Notes: generated by a model from the sequence alone, not told the origin. Positions 1 to 7,379 are shown, counted from the first letter of the stretch. The stretch is DNA of 9,015 bases from Phycisphaerales bacterium (GCA_003171235.1 PMYM01000092.1:23328-32342); one strand, 5' to 3'. A program made the numbers and translations.

Positions 1-237
1 GTTGCTCGGGCTCGACGACCCGTTTTCAAGTTGGATTATTTGGCTTGGCAAAACTTACTTGCCGCAGGGATTAGGTCTGCCAAGTCAAATAGGCCAATGT
101 CAAAGAGGTCGTCTTCTCCCTCGCGCCTTGGCCTGCGTCAACACCTGCGGCGTCGCGGTCACGGGGCATTTTGTTAGGGGCTCTAATACGACAGTGCGAC
201 TTAGGCCCGTTTTCCGTCAGAAACGGGCGGTTTTTTT
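1..237 (+). ncRNA. Candidate structured RNA (class unknown, 5' end possibly outside window)
   Basis: No known RNA family was recognised; the call rests on complementarity found by eye. Positions 14-20 (GACGACC) pair perfectly with 107-113 (GGTCGTC). Inside that, 31-34 pairs with 94-97, and 37-50 pairs with 78-91 (13 Watson-Crick pairs plus one G-T pair, extended by a wobble at 36/92). The hairpin loop contains GCCGCAGG (61-68), which is perfectly complementary to CCTGCGGC at 144-151, so a pseudoknot is possible. A shorter pairing is GTCGC (152-156) with GCGAC (196-200). The segment ends in an intrinsic terminator at 205-237. The only long open frame here (2-607) has no recognisable domain and runs straight through the terminator. 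I compared it from memory with tmRNA, RNase P RNA, 6S RNA, SRP RNA and cobalamin riboswitches and saw no match. It could also be a leader or a chance fold. Confidence 0.3.
205..237 (+). terminator. Intrinsic (rho-independent) terminator
   Basis: A perfect 8-bp stem, GCCCGTTT (205-212) with AAACGGGC (221-228), closes an 8-base loop. It is followed by GG and seven T residues (231-237), the classical layout for plus-strand termination. No protein gene ends just upstream, so it probably ends the candidate RNA at 1-204 or a transcript entering from outside the window. Confidence 0.7.
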
Positions 238-832
238 AGGGCTGAGCAACCGGGTGTCCCTGGCGGAAACGCCCATGAAACCAGCGTCGGATACATTGCC
301 GCCGGCCCCGTGGGCAAATGAAATGAACCGAACCCCGAATCACTCCTGGAAAGCATGGTGTAATCATTTGCCTAATACCTTACAAAATAATTGGTTACGT
401 CAGGCAACAAGCGCCAAGTCGGGCCGTCGTGCAAAGCCACAGTCGCAGGGTGTCATACCGCCCGGAGCACTCTTTGTTTGCCCCGCCAACTGCTCGAAGC
501 GGCGGAGCGGCAAGAGTGTTTTTTCCCGAAAATCGTGGCGCCAGCGGCGCAGGGATTTGCCTGCCGGGCAGGCGTATTCTAGACTGGATATGCTAAGAGC
601 ACTGTAGTGGATGGCGGTTAATGGTCTCCAGCCGGGTGCGTGCCGGACGGGCGCGAATGCGGGTCCGGCCGCAGAGCTGGAGAGGAGGGCTTCAATGCGA
701 GCCAAACCGCCTGGCCGCATGACGGTGCGCCCGTGGTCGGCAAATGCCGAACGGGTTGCAGATTTCGGGCCTGGCGTTGGCGTCTCTGCCGGCGGCTGGG
801 CCTCTTTTTTGCGCAGGCCCCGAGGCAGGCCG
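238..832. other. Intergenic stretch with no gene I can support
   Basis: Open frames here are short, overlap on both strands, and have compositions rich in Arg, Pro and Ala as expected of GC-rich non-coding DNA. None shows a domain or a convincing ribosome binding site. The visible structures are a small palindrome at 559-573 and a hairpin with a perfect 7-bp stem (GCCGGAC 642-648 with GTCCGGC 663-669) that has no T run after it. Positions 355-400 are A/T-richer than their surroundings, but I could not find a convincing promoter in them. The stretch lies downstream of the minus-strand gene at 833-1114, so part of it may be that gene's 3' untranslated region. Confidence 0.5.
559..573. repeat. 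Short palindrome GCCTGCC-G-GGCAGGC
   Basis: Two 7-base arms that are exact reverse complements surround a single G. It is too tight to form an RNA hairpin with every pair intact and is not followed by a T run. It may be a fragment of a dispersed palindromic repeat, since similar hairpins with GCCTGTG arms occur at 2710-2815. Confidence 0.35.
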
Positions 833-1114
833 CTAGGGTTTTTCCGCCATCGCCTTGGCCGCGACCACCTGGTTCTTGGCCACGGTGTAGAGATGGTGGG
901 CGTTCCACAGGCTTGAGAGCAGCGCCAGCCCGGCCAGCACGGAGGCGTACTTGGCCCACAGGGCGATGTCGTCCAGCTTGGCGTTGATGTCCTTCAGACT
1001 GACCTGGGGGGTATTCTGGCTGGCCATGGCCTGCTGCTGGGCGCCGGCCTGTGCCCAGGTCAGCAGCACCACCGCCCCCGCCACCGCCAACACCGTCAAG
1101 ACGTGTCTCTTCAT
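833..1114 (-). CDS. Small exported or membrane protein of unknown function
   Basis: 93 residues, not assigned to a family. Residues 1-26 look like a Sec signal peptide: MKRH, a hydrophobic core (LTVLAVAGAVVLL), then AQAGAQ as a possible signal peptidase I site. The middle is polar, with a short charged stretch around residues 41-50 (KDINAKLDDI). A second hydrophobic stretch at about 55-72 could be a transmembrane helix. The C-terminal tail is rich in Ala and Lys. The product is therefore probably periplasmic with one anchor, or a two-helix inner-membrane protein. The start is supported by AAGGGA about 7 bases upstream. It lies 250 bp downstream of the SUMF1-like gene on the same strand; that gap makes a shared transcript uncertain. 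No T-tailed terminator is visible just after the stop codon. Confidence 0.7.
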   Translation of the reverse strand: MKRHVLTVLAVAGAVVLLTWAQAGAQQQAMASQNTPQVSLKDINAKLDDIALWAKYASVLAGLALLSSLWNAHHLYTVAKNQVVAAKAMAEKP

Positions 1115-1149
1115 GCCTGTTCCCTTAACCAGTAAGACCGGATGGGTGT

Positions 1150-1159
1150 GCCCGCGGGC
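1150..1159. promoter_or_regulatory. Perfect 10-bp palindrome upstream of the small membrane protein gene
   Basis: GCCCGCGGGC is its own reverse complement and lies about 36 bp upstream of the start codon at 1114. On the minus strand TAGAAT (1163-1168), close to a -10 consensus, lies just upstream of it, but no good -35 hexamer stands at the right distance. It could be an operator or part of the 5' untranslated region. In DNA this GC-rich, chance is a serious alternative. Confidence 0.2.
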
Positions 1160-1282
1160 GATATTCTAAGCCCTCGGCGGCAATGAAGAAAACACAATAC
1201 ATGCTTGAGAACCAAAACGGGTGCGCGGATTGTGGCGCCGGGCTATGCAGCGTGAAGAGCGGGCACCGCTCACCGGGCGCCC

Positions 1283-1311
1283 TGCCCTTACGCGTTTTTT
1301 GCGGAAGGGCA
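1283..1311 (-). terminator. Possible transcript-end hairpin after the SUMF1-like gene
   Basis: TGCCCTT (1283-1289) pairs perfectly with AAGGGCA (1305-1311), and an inner CGC/GCG adds three pairs around a loop of GTTTTTT. It lies 54 bp beyond the stop codon of the minus-strand gene ending at 1365. The T-rich stretch is in the loop rather than after the stem on either strand, so this is not a textbook intrinsic terminator. An adjacent GGGCGCCC palindrome (1275-1282) may extend the structure. Confidence 0.3.
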
Positions 1312-1364
1312 TGTTGAGGGATCGGCACGCAGATTCCTCGAAACAGCCGAGTAATCAGCGTGCT

Positions 1365-2618
1365 CTACCTGGCCGGGGCGGTCGCCGGGGCGTCCACGGC
1401 CAGGCGGAACTTGGTGCCCACGTAACACTTGCCGTCTGACCCCAGCCCTTCGTGATTGCCCACCGTGTAATCCCCGACCACGCCTTTGCCCCAAAGGCTG
1501 AATTGCCTGCCGGCCTTCTCAACCGCATCCGTCGGGAAGCGCTGGTCGATGGCGTCGGAGCGGCTAAAGACCTGCCGGTCGCAGGTGAATTCGTACCAGC
1601 AACTGGCCATGTCGTACAGCCCCCAGGCGTTGGGCCCTTTGGACTTTACCGGCAGCGGGGCACGGTTTGGCCCGCTGCTGTTCTGGTCCTTGTATTTCTC
1701 CGGGAAGGGTGGGTTGGAGGTTCCCACCCGGGCGGCGTATTCCCACTGGGCGACCGTGGGCAGGCGGACGCTGAGGCCGTTCTTTTCCGAGAGGATCTTG
1801 CAGAACTTCTGGATGTCGGCGTAGGGGACGTTCTGCACGGGCAGCTTGGGGTCCCTGGCCGTGCTGGTGCTGGGGCCCATGACGGCCTGGTACATTTCCT
1901 GCGTGACGGGTATCTCGGCCAGGTAGAAGGGCCTGGTCAGCGTCAGCATTACGGGGTAGGTGTCATCCCACCTGGGATCCAGGTAGAAGGGGTCGCCGGC
2001 CAGGAACTTTCCCGGCGGCAGCAGGACGCACTTGAGGGAGAGGTTCTCGCCGACCTTCAGGATTAGCGGCTCCTTGGCCGGCATGGCCAGGGGCTTGTCC
2101 GGGGCGAGCATCTTGGCGGGGTAGATGAGCTTGGCCGGCTCGATCTTGCTGGGGGCGATCCACTTCCTGCCGTCCTTTTCGTAGAGCTCGCCGGTCACGG
2201 CCATGGGCGGGTTTCGCCAGCGACAGTTCTTCTGGTTCTTGTCGGCCAGGTCGCCGGGTGCGATGTAATACTTGAGGTTCTTCTCGAAGCCCTCCAGGAG
2301 CCCGCGGGCCTGGTCGCCGTCCATGCTGTCGTCGGGGAAGTGCTGCTTCATGAGTTCGCCCAACTCGGCGGCCACTTCGGGGGTGCCTTCCAGGGCGAAC
2401 AGCACCAGGGTTTTGGCGTCGGCGGGATTGTCGCCCTTGGGTGCGCAGGATGCCTGGGTCATCATGATGCCCTTGAGCGTGACCTGGGCGCCCTGCGAGG
2501 TGGTGGCGGGCGGGGCCTTCTGGGGGGATGAAGTGGTGGCGGGCTGGCCCAGGCCGCCGGCGGCGATGAACATCAGCAGAATGCCTGCGAGTCCCAGGCC
2601 CTGGCGTGTCGCAATCAT
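1365..2618 (-). CDS. Secreted protein with divergent formylglycine-generating-enzyme (SUMF1)-like domain
   Basis: 417 residues. Residues 1-24 form a signal peptide (MIATRQ, hydrophobic core, GGLGQ), followed by a Ser/Thr/Pro linker to about 44. Residues 46-160 form a region I do not recognise, with two cysteines (58, 132) and the stretch VTGELYEKDGRKWI. Residues 190-407 resemble the FGE-sulfatase fold: PFYLAEIPVTQEMY (230-243), RLPTVAQWEYAARVG (285-299), GPNAWGLYDM (328-337) and FRLAVD (404-409). The usual RGGSW segment and the paired catalytic cysteines after it are not visible; WGKGVVGDY (376-384) stands in that region, with one cysteine at 398. It is therefore probably a structural or binding member rather than a sulfatase activator. 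GAGGAG six bases upstream of ATG 2618 sets the start. A longer in-frame start at 2786 would translate the hairpin repeats and should be rejected. It is divergent from etfB. Confidence 0.85.
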   Translation of the reverse strand: MIATRQGLGLAGILLMFIAAGGLGQPATTSSPQKAPPATTSQGAQVTLKGIMMTQASCAPKGDNPADAKTLVLFALEGTPEVAAELGELMKQHFPDDSMDGDQARGLLEGFEKNLKYYIAPGDLADKNQKNCRWRNPPMAVTGELYEKDGRKWIAPSKIEPAKLIYPAKMLAPDKPLAMPAKEPLILKVGENLSLKCVLLPPGKFLAGDPFYLDPRWDDTYPVMLTLTRPFYLAEIPVTQEMYQAVMGPSTSTARDPKLPVQNVPYADIQKFCKILSEKNGLSVRLPTVAQWEYAARVGTSNPPFPEKYKDQNSSGPNRAPLPVKSKGPNAWGLYDMASCWYEFTCDRQVFSRSDAIDQRFPTDAVEKAGRQFSLWGKGVVGDYTVGNHEGLGSDGKCYVGTKFRLAVDAPATAPAR

Positions 2619-2671
2619 AGCCGCTCCTCGTGCTGTGTCGCTCCGGCAAACCGCCCGGGGCGTATATGAAG

Positions 2672-2700
2672 AATGTACCGCAAAGGCGGGCGTTTGTCCA
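2672..2700 (-). promoter_or_regulatory. Candidate sigma-70-type promoter for the SUMF1-like gene
   Basis: On the minus strand TGGACA (2695-2700, five of six to TTGACA) is separated by 17 bp from TACATT (2672-2677, four of six to TATAAT). It would start transcription about 45 bases upstream of the ATG at 2618, leaving room for the GAGGAG ribosome binding site. It lies just outside the first hairpin repeat. Such matches arise by chance fairly often. Confidence 0.3.
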
Positions 2701-2709
2701 AGAGTGGCG

Positions 2710-2815
2710 GTAGCACAGGCGTCTCGCCTGTGTAGTTTCTGCGTCACATCCAAATGCTTCCACAGGCGGGACGCCTGTGCTACCAAGTTTCCACAGGCGA
2801 GACGCCTGTGCTACC
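2710..2815. repeat. Three hairpin repeats of the GTAGCACAGGCGTC type in a divergent intergenic region
   Basis: Copy A (2710-2732) reads GTAGCACAGGCG, TCTC, GCCTGTG. Copies B (2760-2784) and C (2791-2815) are in the opposite orientation. Each copy is itself a hairpin with CACAGGC/GCCTGTG arms, and A with B or C could form a larger cruciform. From general knowledge, this repeat is widespread in Planctomycetota and Verrucomicrobiota. When translated it yields spurious peptide fragments such as AQASRLW and RRDACAT, and both appear in the false upstream extension of the 1365-2618 gene. Its function is not known to me; the position between two divergent genes would suit transcriptional insulation. 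Confidence 0.85.
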
Positions 2816-2835
2816 ACAGACAGGGCGGCGAAAGG

Positions 2836-2864
2836 TTGCCAGTTTGGCCGGCGGAGGCTAAAGT
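2836..2864 (+). promoter_or_regulatory. Candidate sigma-70-type promoter for etfB and the downstream cluster
   Basis: TTGCCA (2836-2841, five of six to TTGACA) is followed after 17 bp by TAAAGT (2859-2864, four of six to TATAAT). Transcription would begin near 2871, about 33 bases upstream of the etfB ATG at 2904, just downstream of the hairpin repeats. Spacing and placement are good, but the hexamers are only moderate matches. Confidence 0.35.
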
Positions 2865-2903
2865 GCGACGGTCGTGAATTCTTCGGCCGCGGCAGGAAAA
2901 GCT

Positions 2904-3722
2904 ATGCGAATAATCGTGCCCATCAAGCAGGTGCCTGAGACCGGGGCCGTCCGCATGGACGAGGCCACCGGCACCATGGTCCGCGAGGGCGTGGAGGCCA
3001 TCGTCAACCCGTTGGACCTGTATGCCATCGAGTTGGCCCTGCGGCTGCGGGACTCATCCCGCTCGGCCGACGGCGAGGGGAACCACGAGGTGCTGGCGCT
3101 GTCAATGGGACCGCCCAAGGCCCAGACCGCCCTGCGCGAGGCCCTGGCCATGGGCTGCGACCGCGGGGTGCTGCTCTCCGATCCGGCCTTTGCCGGCAGC
3201 GACACCTGGGCCACCAGCAACGTGCTGGCCAGCGCCATCCGCAAGCTGGGCGAGTTCGCCCTGGTCATCTGCGGCGAGCGGGCCACCGACGGCGACACCG
3301 GGCAGGTCGGCCCGGGCATCGCCTCGTTCCTGGACCTGCCGCTGGTGACGTACGTTTCCAGGGTCCGCAGTTTCGGGCCCGATGAAATGGTTGTCGAGCG
3401 GCTGGTGGAGGAAGGCCACGAGGTGCTGGCCATGTCTCTGCCGGGCGTGCTGACGGTGGTGAAGGAGGCCTGCGACCCGCGCCTGCCCACCCTGCGCGGC
3501 AAGCAGCGGGCCCGCCAGGCTGAGCTTGTCCGCTGGGGCCACCAGGAACTTGGCCTGGCGCGCGAGAAGGTGGGCCTGGCCGGCTCGCCCACGCGCGTGG
3601 TCCGCCTGCACCGCCCCAGCGTGGCCCGACAGTGCCGCCGGCTCATCGCCGCCGACGAGGAATCGGCCGCTCTGGCCGTCCGCGAACTGGTGGATATCCT
3701 CCGCCAGAAGAATCTGCTCTAA
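2904..3722 (+). CDS. etfB: Electron transfer flavoprotein beta subunit
   Basis: 272 residues, slightly longer than the usual ~255-265. The N-terminus MRIIVPIKQVPET is typical of EtfB and fixes the start at ATG 2904, with AGGA about 6 bases upstream; an in-frame GTG at 2874 would add ten residues without homology. The nucleotide-binding segment GERATDGDTGQVGPGIA is at 124-140. Residues 164-184 (VERLVEEGHEVLAMSLPGVLT) fit the PROSITE EtfB signature PS01065 position by position when checked by hand. EtfB pairs with EtfA; the heterodimer carries FAD in EtfA and AMP or a second FAD in EtfB, and shuttles electrons between flavin dehydrogenases and a quinone, ferredoxin or NAD partner. It is first in the plus-strand block, 174 bp ahead of etfA, a gap filled by a repeat. 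An AMP-type or a bifurcating FAD-type EtfB are both possible. Confidence 0.96.
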   Translation: MRIIVPIKQVPETGAVRMDEATGTMVREGVEAIVNPLDLYAIELALRLRDSSRSADGEGNHEVLALSMGPPKAQTALREALAMGCDRGVLLSDPAFAGSDTWATSNVLASAIRKLGEFALVICGERATDGDTGQVGPGIASFLDLPLVTYVSRVRSFGPDEMVVERLVEEGHEVLAMSLPGVLTVVKEACDPRLPTLRGKQRARQAELVRWGHQELGLAREKVGLAGSPTRVVRLHRPSVARQCRRLIAADEESAALAVRELVDILRQKNLL

Positions 3723-3751
3723 AGAATTCACCGCAGGGGACGCAAAAGAAG

Positions 3752-3881
3752 AAAAGACTTTAAACGCAGAGGACGCAGAGAGCACAGAGGTATAGAAGAA
3801 GCATGAGAATAGATACAAGTGTGCCGGCTTTTCGTTGTCTGGCCCCTGTGTACTCTGCGACCTCTGCGTTAAAAGGTTTTT
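3752..3881. repeat. Long imperfect inverted repeat between etfB and etfA (CGCAGAG type)
   Basis: The left arm (3752-3790) and the reverse complement of the right arm (3843-3881) agree at 32 of 39 positions, counted by hand, around a 52-base loop. Both arms share AACGCAGAGG and CGCAGAG. The transcript would form a long hairpin between etfB and etfA. There is no T run, so it looks like a dispersed hairpin element, not a simple terminator. It could affect mRNA stability or the EtfB:EtfA ratio. Confidence 0.8.
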
Positions 3882-3896
3882 GTTCTGAGGCCAGTG

Positions 3897-4979
3897 ATGG
3901 ACGTTGATAAATCGAAAATCGAAAATCGAAAAACGCAAATCGAAGCCTCCGGCATTTGGACGCTGGCCGAGGCCGCCGGCGGCAAGATCCTGCCGGTGAG
4001 CTTCGAGCTGCTGGCCCGGGGCAGGGCCCTGGCCCAGAAGCGTGGCGTGCGCCTGACGGCCGTGCTCATGACCGACCGGGCCGACCCCGAGGGCCTGGAA
4101 GAACTCATCCAGCGCGGCTCCGACGCCGTGCTGCTGGTGGAGCATCCGGCGCTGGAGCATTTCCTGGTCGAGCCGCATGCCGCCTGCCTGGTGGAACTGA
4201 TCCGCCGGCATCACCCCGAGGTGGTGCTGGCCGGGGCCACCAGCACCGGGCGGACGCTCATGCCCTACGTGGCCGTCCGGGTGGACGCCGGGTTGACGGC
4301 CGACTGCACCGGCCTGGACATCGAACCCGAGACCGGCAACCTGCTGCAGACCCGCCCGGCCATCGGCGGCAACGTCATGGCCACGATCGAGACGCCGACC
4401 GCCCGGCCGCAGATGGCCACCGTCCGCCCGCGCTCCACTCGCCCCTTGCCGCGGGAAACCGTCCGCCGCGGTGAAATCCTCCGCCAGGCGCCGCCGGCCA
4501 AGCTGGCCAGCCGGGTGCGGCGGCTGGAGTTCGTGCCCCTGCCCGACGCCCGCACCATCGCCGACGCCGACGTGGTGGTCTCGGCCGGCCGGGGTCTCAA
4601 GACCCGCCAGAACGTCCGCCTGGTGGCCGAACTGGCCGAGGCCTTCGACGCCGCCGTGGGGGCTTCGCGCGACGTGGTGGACCGCGGCTGGCTGGATTAC
4701 CCCCACCAGGTGGGCCTCTCGGGCAAGACCATCGCCCCCAGGCTGTACGTGGCCGTGGGCATCAGCGGCGCCATCCAGCACCTGGCCGGCATGCAAACCG
4801 CCCAAACCATCGTGGCCATCAACAGCGACCCGGAGGCCCAAATCTTCCGCGTGGCCGACGTGGGCATCGTGGGCGACCTGTTCACCGTGGTGCCCATGCT
4901 CACCGCGGCCATAAGGAAAGCGAAGGAACTTAACGCAGAGGACGCGGAGGAACGCGGAGAGAAGCAAGACAAGGAATAG
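3897..4979 (+). CDS. etfA: Electron transfer flavoprotein alpha subunit, with repeat-encoded ends
   Basis: 360 residues. EtfA homology begins near residue 20 (WTLAEAAGGKILPVSFELL) and ends near 342. The N-terminal domain includes GATSTGRTLMPYVAVRVD (113-130) and GLTADCTGLDIEPETG (132-147), then RPQMATVRP (170-178). The C-terminal FAD domain has SAGRGLK (229-235), GASRDVVDRGWL (255-266) and HQVGLSGKTI (270-279). Residues 283-309 fit the EtfA FAD signature (LYVAVGISG, then IQH, ending VAIN). The ATG is preceded by GAGG six bases upstream, and no later in-frame start is credible. Residues ~5-17 are encoded by a heptamer array, and ~345-360 (LNAEDAEERGEKQ...) by a CGCAGAG-type repeat. The GLTADCTGLD and RPQMATVRP wording resembles EtfA of anaerobic, bifurcating-type ETFs as I recall them. 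It partners EtfB and probably accepts electrons from the adjacent FAD oxidase. Confidence 0.96.
   Translation: MDVDKSKIENRKTQIEASGIWTLAEAAGGKILPVSFELLARGRALAQKRGVRLTAVLMTDRADPEGLEELIQRGSDAVLLVEHPALEHFLVEPHAACLVELIRRHHPEVVLAGATSTGRTLMPYVAVRVDAGLTADCTGLDIEPETGNLLQTRPAIGGNVMATIETPTARPQMATVRPRSTRPLPRETVRRGEILRQAPPAKLASRVRRLEFVPLPDARTIADADVVVSAGRGLKTRQNVRLVAELAEAFDAAVGASRDVVDRGWLDYPHQVGLSGKTIAPRLYVAVGISGAIQHLAGMQTAQTIVAINSDPEAQIFRVADVGIVGDLFTVVPMLTAAIRKAKELNAEDAEERGEKQDKE
3911..3945 (+). repeat. Heptamer tandem array inside the 5' end of etfA
   Basis: Read from CG, the units are CGAAAAT, CGAAAAT, CGAAAAA, CGCAAAT and a partial CGAAG. A 7-base period is not a multiple of three, so each unit contributes different residues (SKIENRKTQIEA). 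It belongs to the same sequence family as the arrays at 6625-6645 and 7301-7332. Confidence 0.85.
4930..4961 (+). repeat. CGCAGAG-type repeat fragment encoding the EtfA C-terminus
   Basis: The segment TTAACGCAGAGGACGCGGAG and the related AACGCGGAGAG after it match the arms of the inverted repeat at 3752-3881. It is in frame with etfA and supplies the highly charged end LNAEDAEERGE. The stop codon follows at 4977-4979. Confidence 0.8.
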
Positions 4980-5000
4980 AGAAACGAAAGACAAATGAAA

Positions 5001-5171
5001 GAATGCAACACAGAGACACAGAGGCACTGAGAAGAGAGAGAAGGACAAAAGAGAGTGAAAAGAAGCAGGAGTGAGACGCAAAGACACAGAAATACAGAGG
5101 AAACAAAACAAAGAGGTTTTTCTTCTCTCTTTTCTCTTCTCTCTGAGTCTCTGTGTCTCTGTGTCGCATTC
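5001..5171. repeat. Long inverted repeat between etfA and the FAD oxidase (CACAGAG type)
   Basis: The first 24 bases of the left arm (from 5001, GAATGCAACACAGAGACACA) match the reverse complement of the right arm (ending 5171) at 22 of 24 positions. Beyond that the arms stay complementary in a looser way: the left is almost all purine (5031-5060) and the right almost all pyrimidine (5115-5145). The loop holds a further repeat copy (ACGCAAAGACACAGAAATACAG). Positions 5119-5141 are a perfect 23-base match to 6856-6878 in the next element, so these are copies of one dispersed repeat. It ends about 35 bp before the oxidase start. Confidence 0.8.
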
Positions 5172-5205
5172 CGGTTCTTCTTCTCTCTGTTTCGTTCGTG
5201 AATAA

Positions 5206-6624
<1,419 letters not shown>

Positions 6625-6645
6625 AGTTGCGGGTTGCGAGTTGCG
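6625..6645 (-). repeat. Heptamer array directly after the oxidase stop codon
   Basis: Three units, AGTTGCG, GGTTGCG and AGTTGCG, begin at the base after TGA. On the minus strand they read CGCAACT, CGCAACC, CGCAACT, one base different from the CGAAACT units at 7301, so this is the same heptamer family in the opposite orientation. Confidence 0.7.
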
Positions 6646-6654
6646 AGAAGAAGC

Positions 6655-6912
6655 AAAGACGCGACACAGAGGACGCAAAGAGCGAAAGATTCGAAGACAG
6701 GAAAGATAAAGAACGGAATTGCGACACAGAGACACAGAGACACAGAGAGAGAAAGACAGAGAGAGAAAGGCAGCAAGAGAAAGATAGGAGAGAGTGAAAG
6801 GCAAAAGCAGTAACGCAAGGGCACAGAGACACAGAGAAATCAAAATGAGGAAGTCTTTCTTCTCTCTTTTCTCTTCTCCCCTCTTCTCTGAGCCTCTGTG
6901 TCTCTGTGTCGC
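6655..6912. repeat. Long CACAGAG-type inverted repeat filling the gap before the 112-residue gene
   Basis: A perfect 19-bp inverted pair, 6721-6739 (GCGACACAGAGACACAGAG) with 6894-6912, is surrounded by looser purine/pyrimidine complementarity. Extra units lie in the left flank (GCGACACAGAGGACGCAAAG, near 6661-6680) and in the centre (GGGCACAGAGACACAGAG, about 6819-6836). The right arm is homologous to that of the 5001-5171 element, including 23 identical bases at 6856-6878. Together with the heptamer array it accounts for nearly all of the 318-bp gap; I see no gene in it. Minus-strand frames across it give Leu/Ser/Cys-rich artefacts. Confidence 0.8.
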
Positions 6913-6942
6913 GATCTTTTCTTTCCTTTTGGAGCCGGAGTC

Positions 6943-7281
6943 ATGAAGGTGAGCATGGTAATGGTGGTTTCGGGAGATACCGAGATTACCGATCCTACGG
7001 ACCAGCAGATGAGAGAGCACCTCGCAAGCTTCGATGACAGGACGGTTTCCCGGGGCGAGGCGTTTCTGATCCTGGGGTCTACTGACACGACCTATATCCA
7101 GACCAGCGGCGATAAGGAAAACGGCTTTGACGTCGAATATCAGGAGGGCGGCACCGAGCATCACTACCGGGCCGCCAGGACGGACTTCACCCTGGACGAA
7201 GTGGCTGGAATGCTCTGTGCCTATCGAGACGGAAATCCTGATTGGAAGGACATGGCCCAGTGGGAACGCAGCAGGTGGTGA
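6943..7281 (+). CDS. Conserved-looking small cytoplasmic protein of unknown function
   Basis: 112 residues, acidic overall, with no signal peptide or membrane segment. It starts with a possible beta strand (MKVSMVMVVSGDTE). Then come a short helix-like region (QQMREHLASF, 21-30), FLILGSTDTTYIQTSG (41-56), a second strand GFDVEYQEGGTEHHYRA (61-77), and an amphipathic C-terminal helix ending in WKDMAQWERSRW (101-112). The order and the aromatic C-terminus resemble small Imm1-like or hypothetical proteins I remember from several phyla, but I cannot assign a family. The start at ATG 6943 is chosen because GGAG and CCGGAG lie just upstream; an in-frame GTG at 6898 would begin inside the repeat. 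It lies 98 bp before the GH172 gene on the same strand, so co-transcription is possible. Nothing links it functionally to its neighbours. Confidence 0.8.
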   Translation: MKVSMVMVVSGDTEITDPTDQQMREHLASFDDRTVSRGEAFLILGSTDTTYIQTSGDKENGFDVEYQEGGTEHHYRAARTDFTLDEVAGMLCAYRDGNPDWKDMAQWERSRW

Positions 7282-7300
7282 GGCCAAGGGCCGTCAATTT

Positions 7301-7332
7301 GAAACTCGAAACTCGAAACTCGAAACTCGAAA
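7301..7332 (+). repeat. Heptamer tandem array (GAAACTC)4
   Basis: Four perfect GAAACTC units (7301-7328) are followed by a partial GAAA. Read from CG the unit is CGAAACT, one base different from the CGAAAAT units at the start of etfA. It fills the centre of the 98-bp gap between the 112-residue gene and the GH172 gene and ends 47 bp before the next start codon. Confidence 0.9.
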
Positions 7333-7379
7333 TGAAGAAACGTGCACAGTCGATGGACCAAGTTTAAGGACCTATCACC

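Noticed and set aside
1..237. tmRNA, RNase P RNA, 6S RNA, SRP RNA or tRNA
   Set aside because: None of the conserved segments I know for these RNAs is visible. Only the structural potential and terminator are reported.
2..607. 201-codon open frame on the plus strand
   Set aside because: It runs through a clear intrinsic terminator at 205-237, has no domain or ribosome binding site, and its composition is that of a chance frame.
400..959. Minus-strand open frames at 400-720 and 618-959
   Set aside because: Arg/Pro/Ala-rich, with no recognisable motifs, and the second overlaps the better-supported small membrane protein gene. Typical GC-rich chance frames.
1963..2817. Alternative minus-strand frame beginning in the hairpin repeats
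   Set aside because: Its N-terminus is translated repeat (AQASRLW, STGVPPV) and the rest is a frame-shifted shadow of the SUMF1-like gene.
4930..5171. Insertion sequence or transposase remnant
   Set aside because: There are inverted repeats but no transposase frame or obvious target-site duplication. It is described as a dispersed hairpin repeat.
7301..7332. CRISPR-like repeat array
   Set aside because: Units are 7 bases with no spacers and no cas genes are present, so it is a simple tandem repeat.
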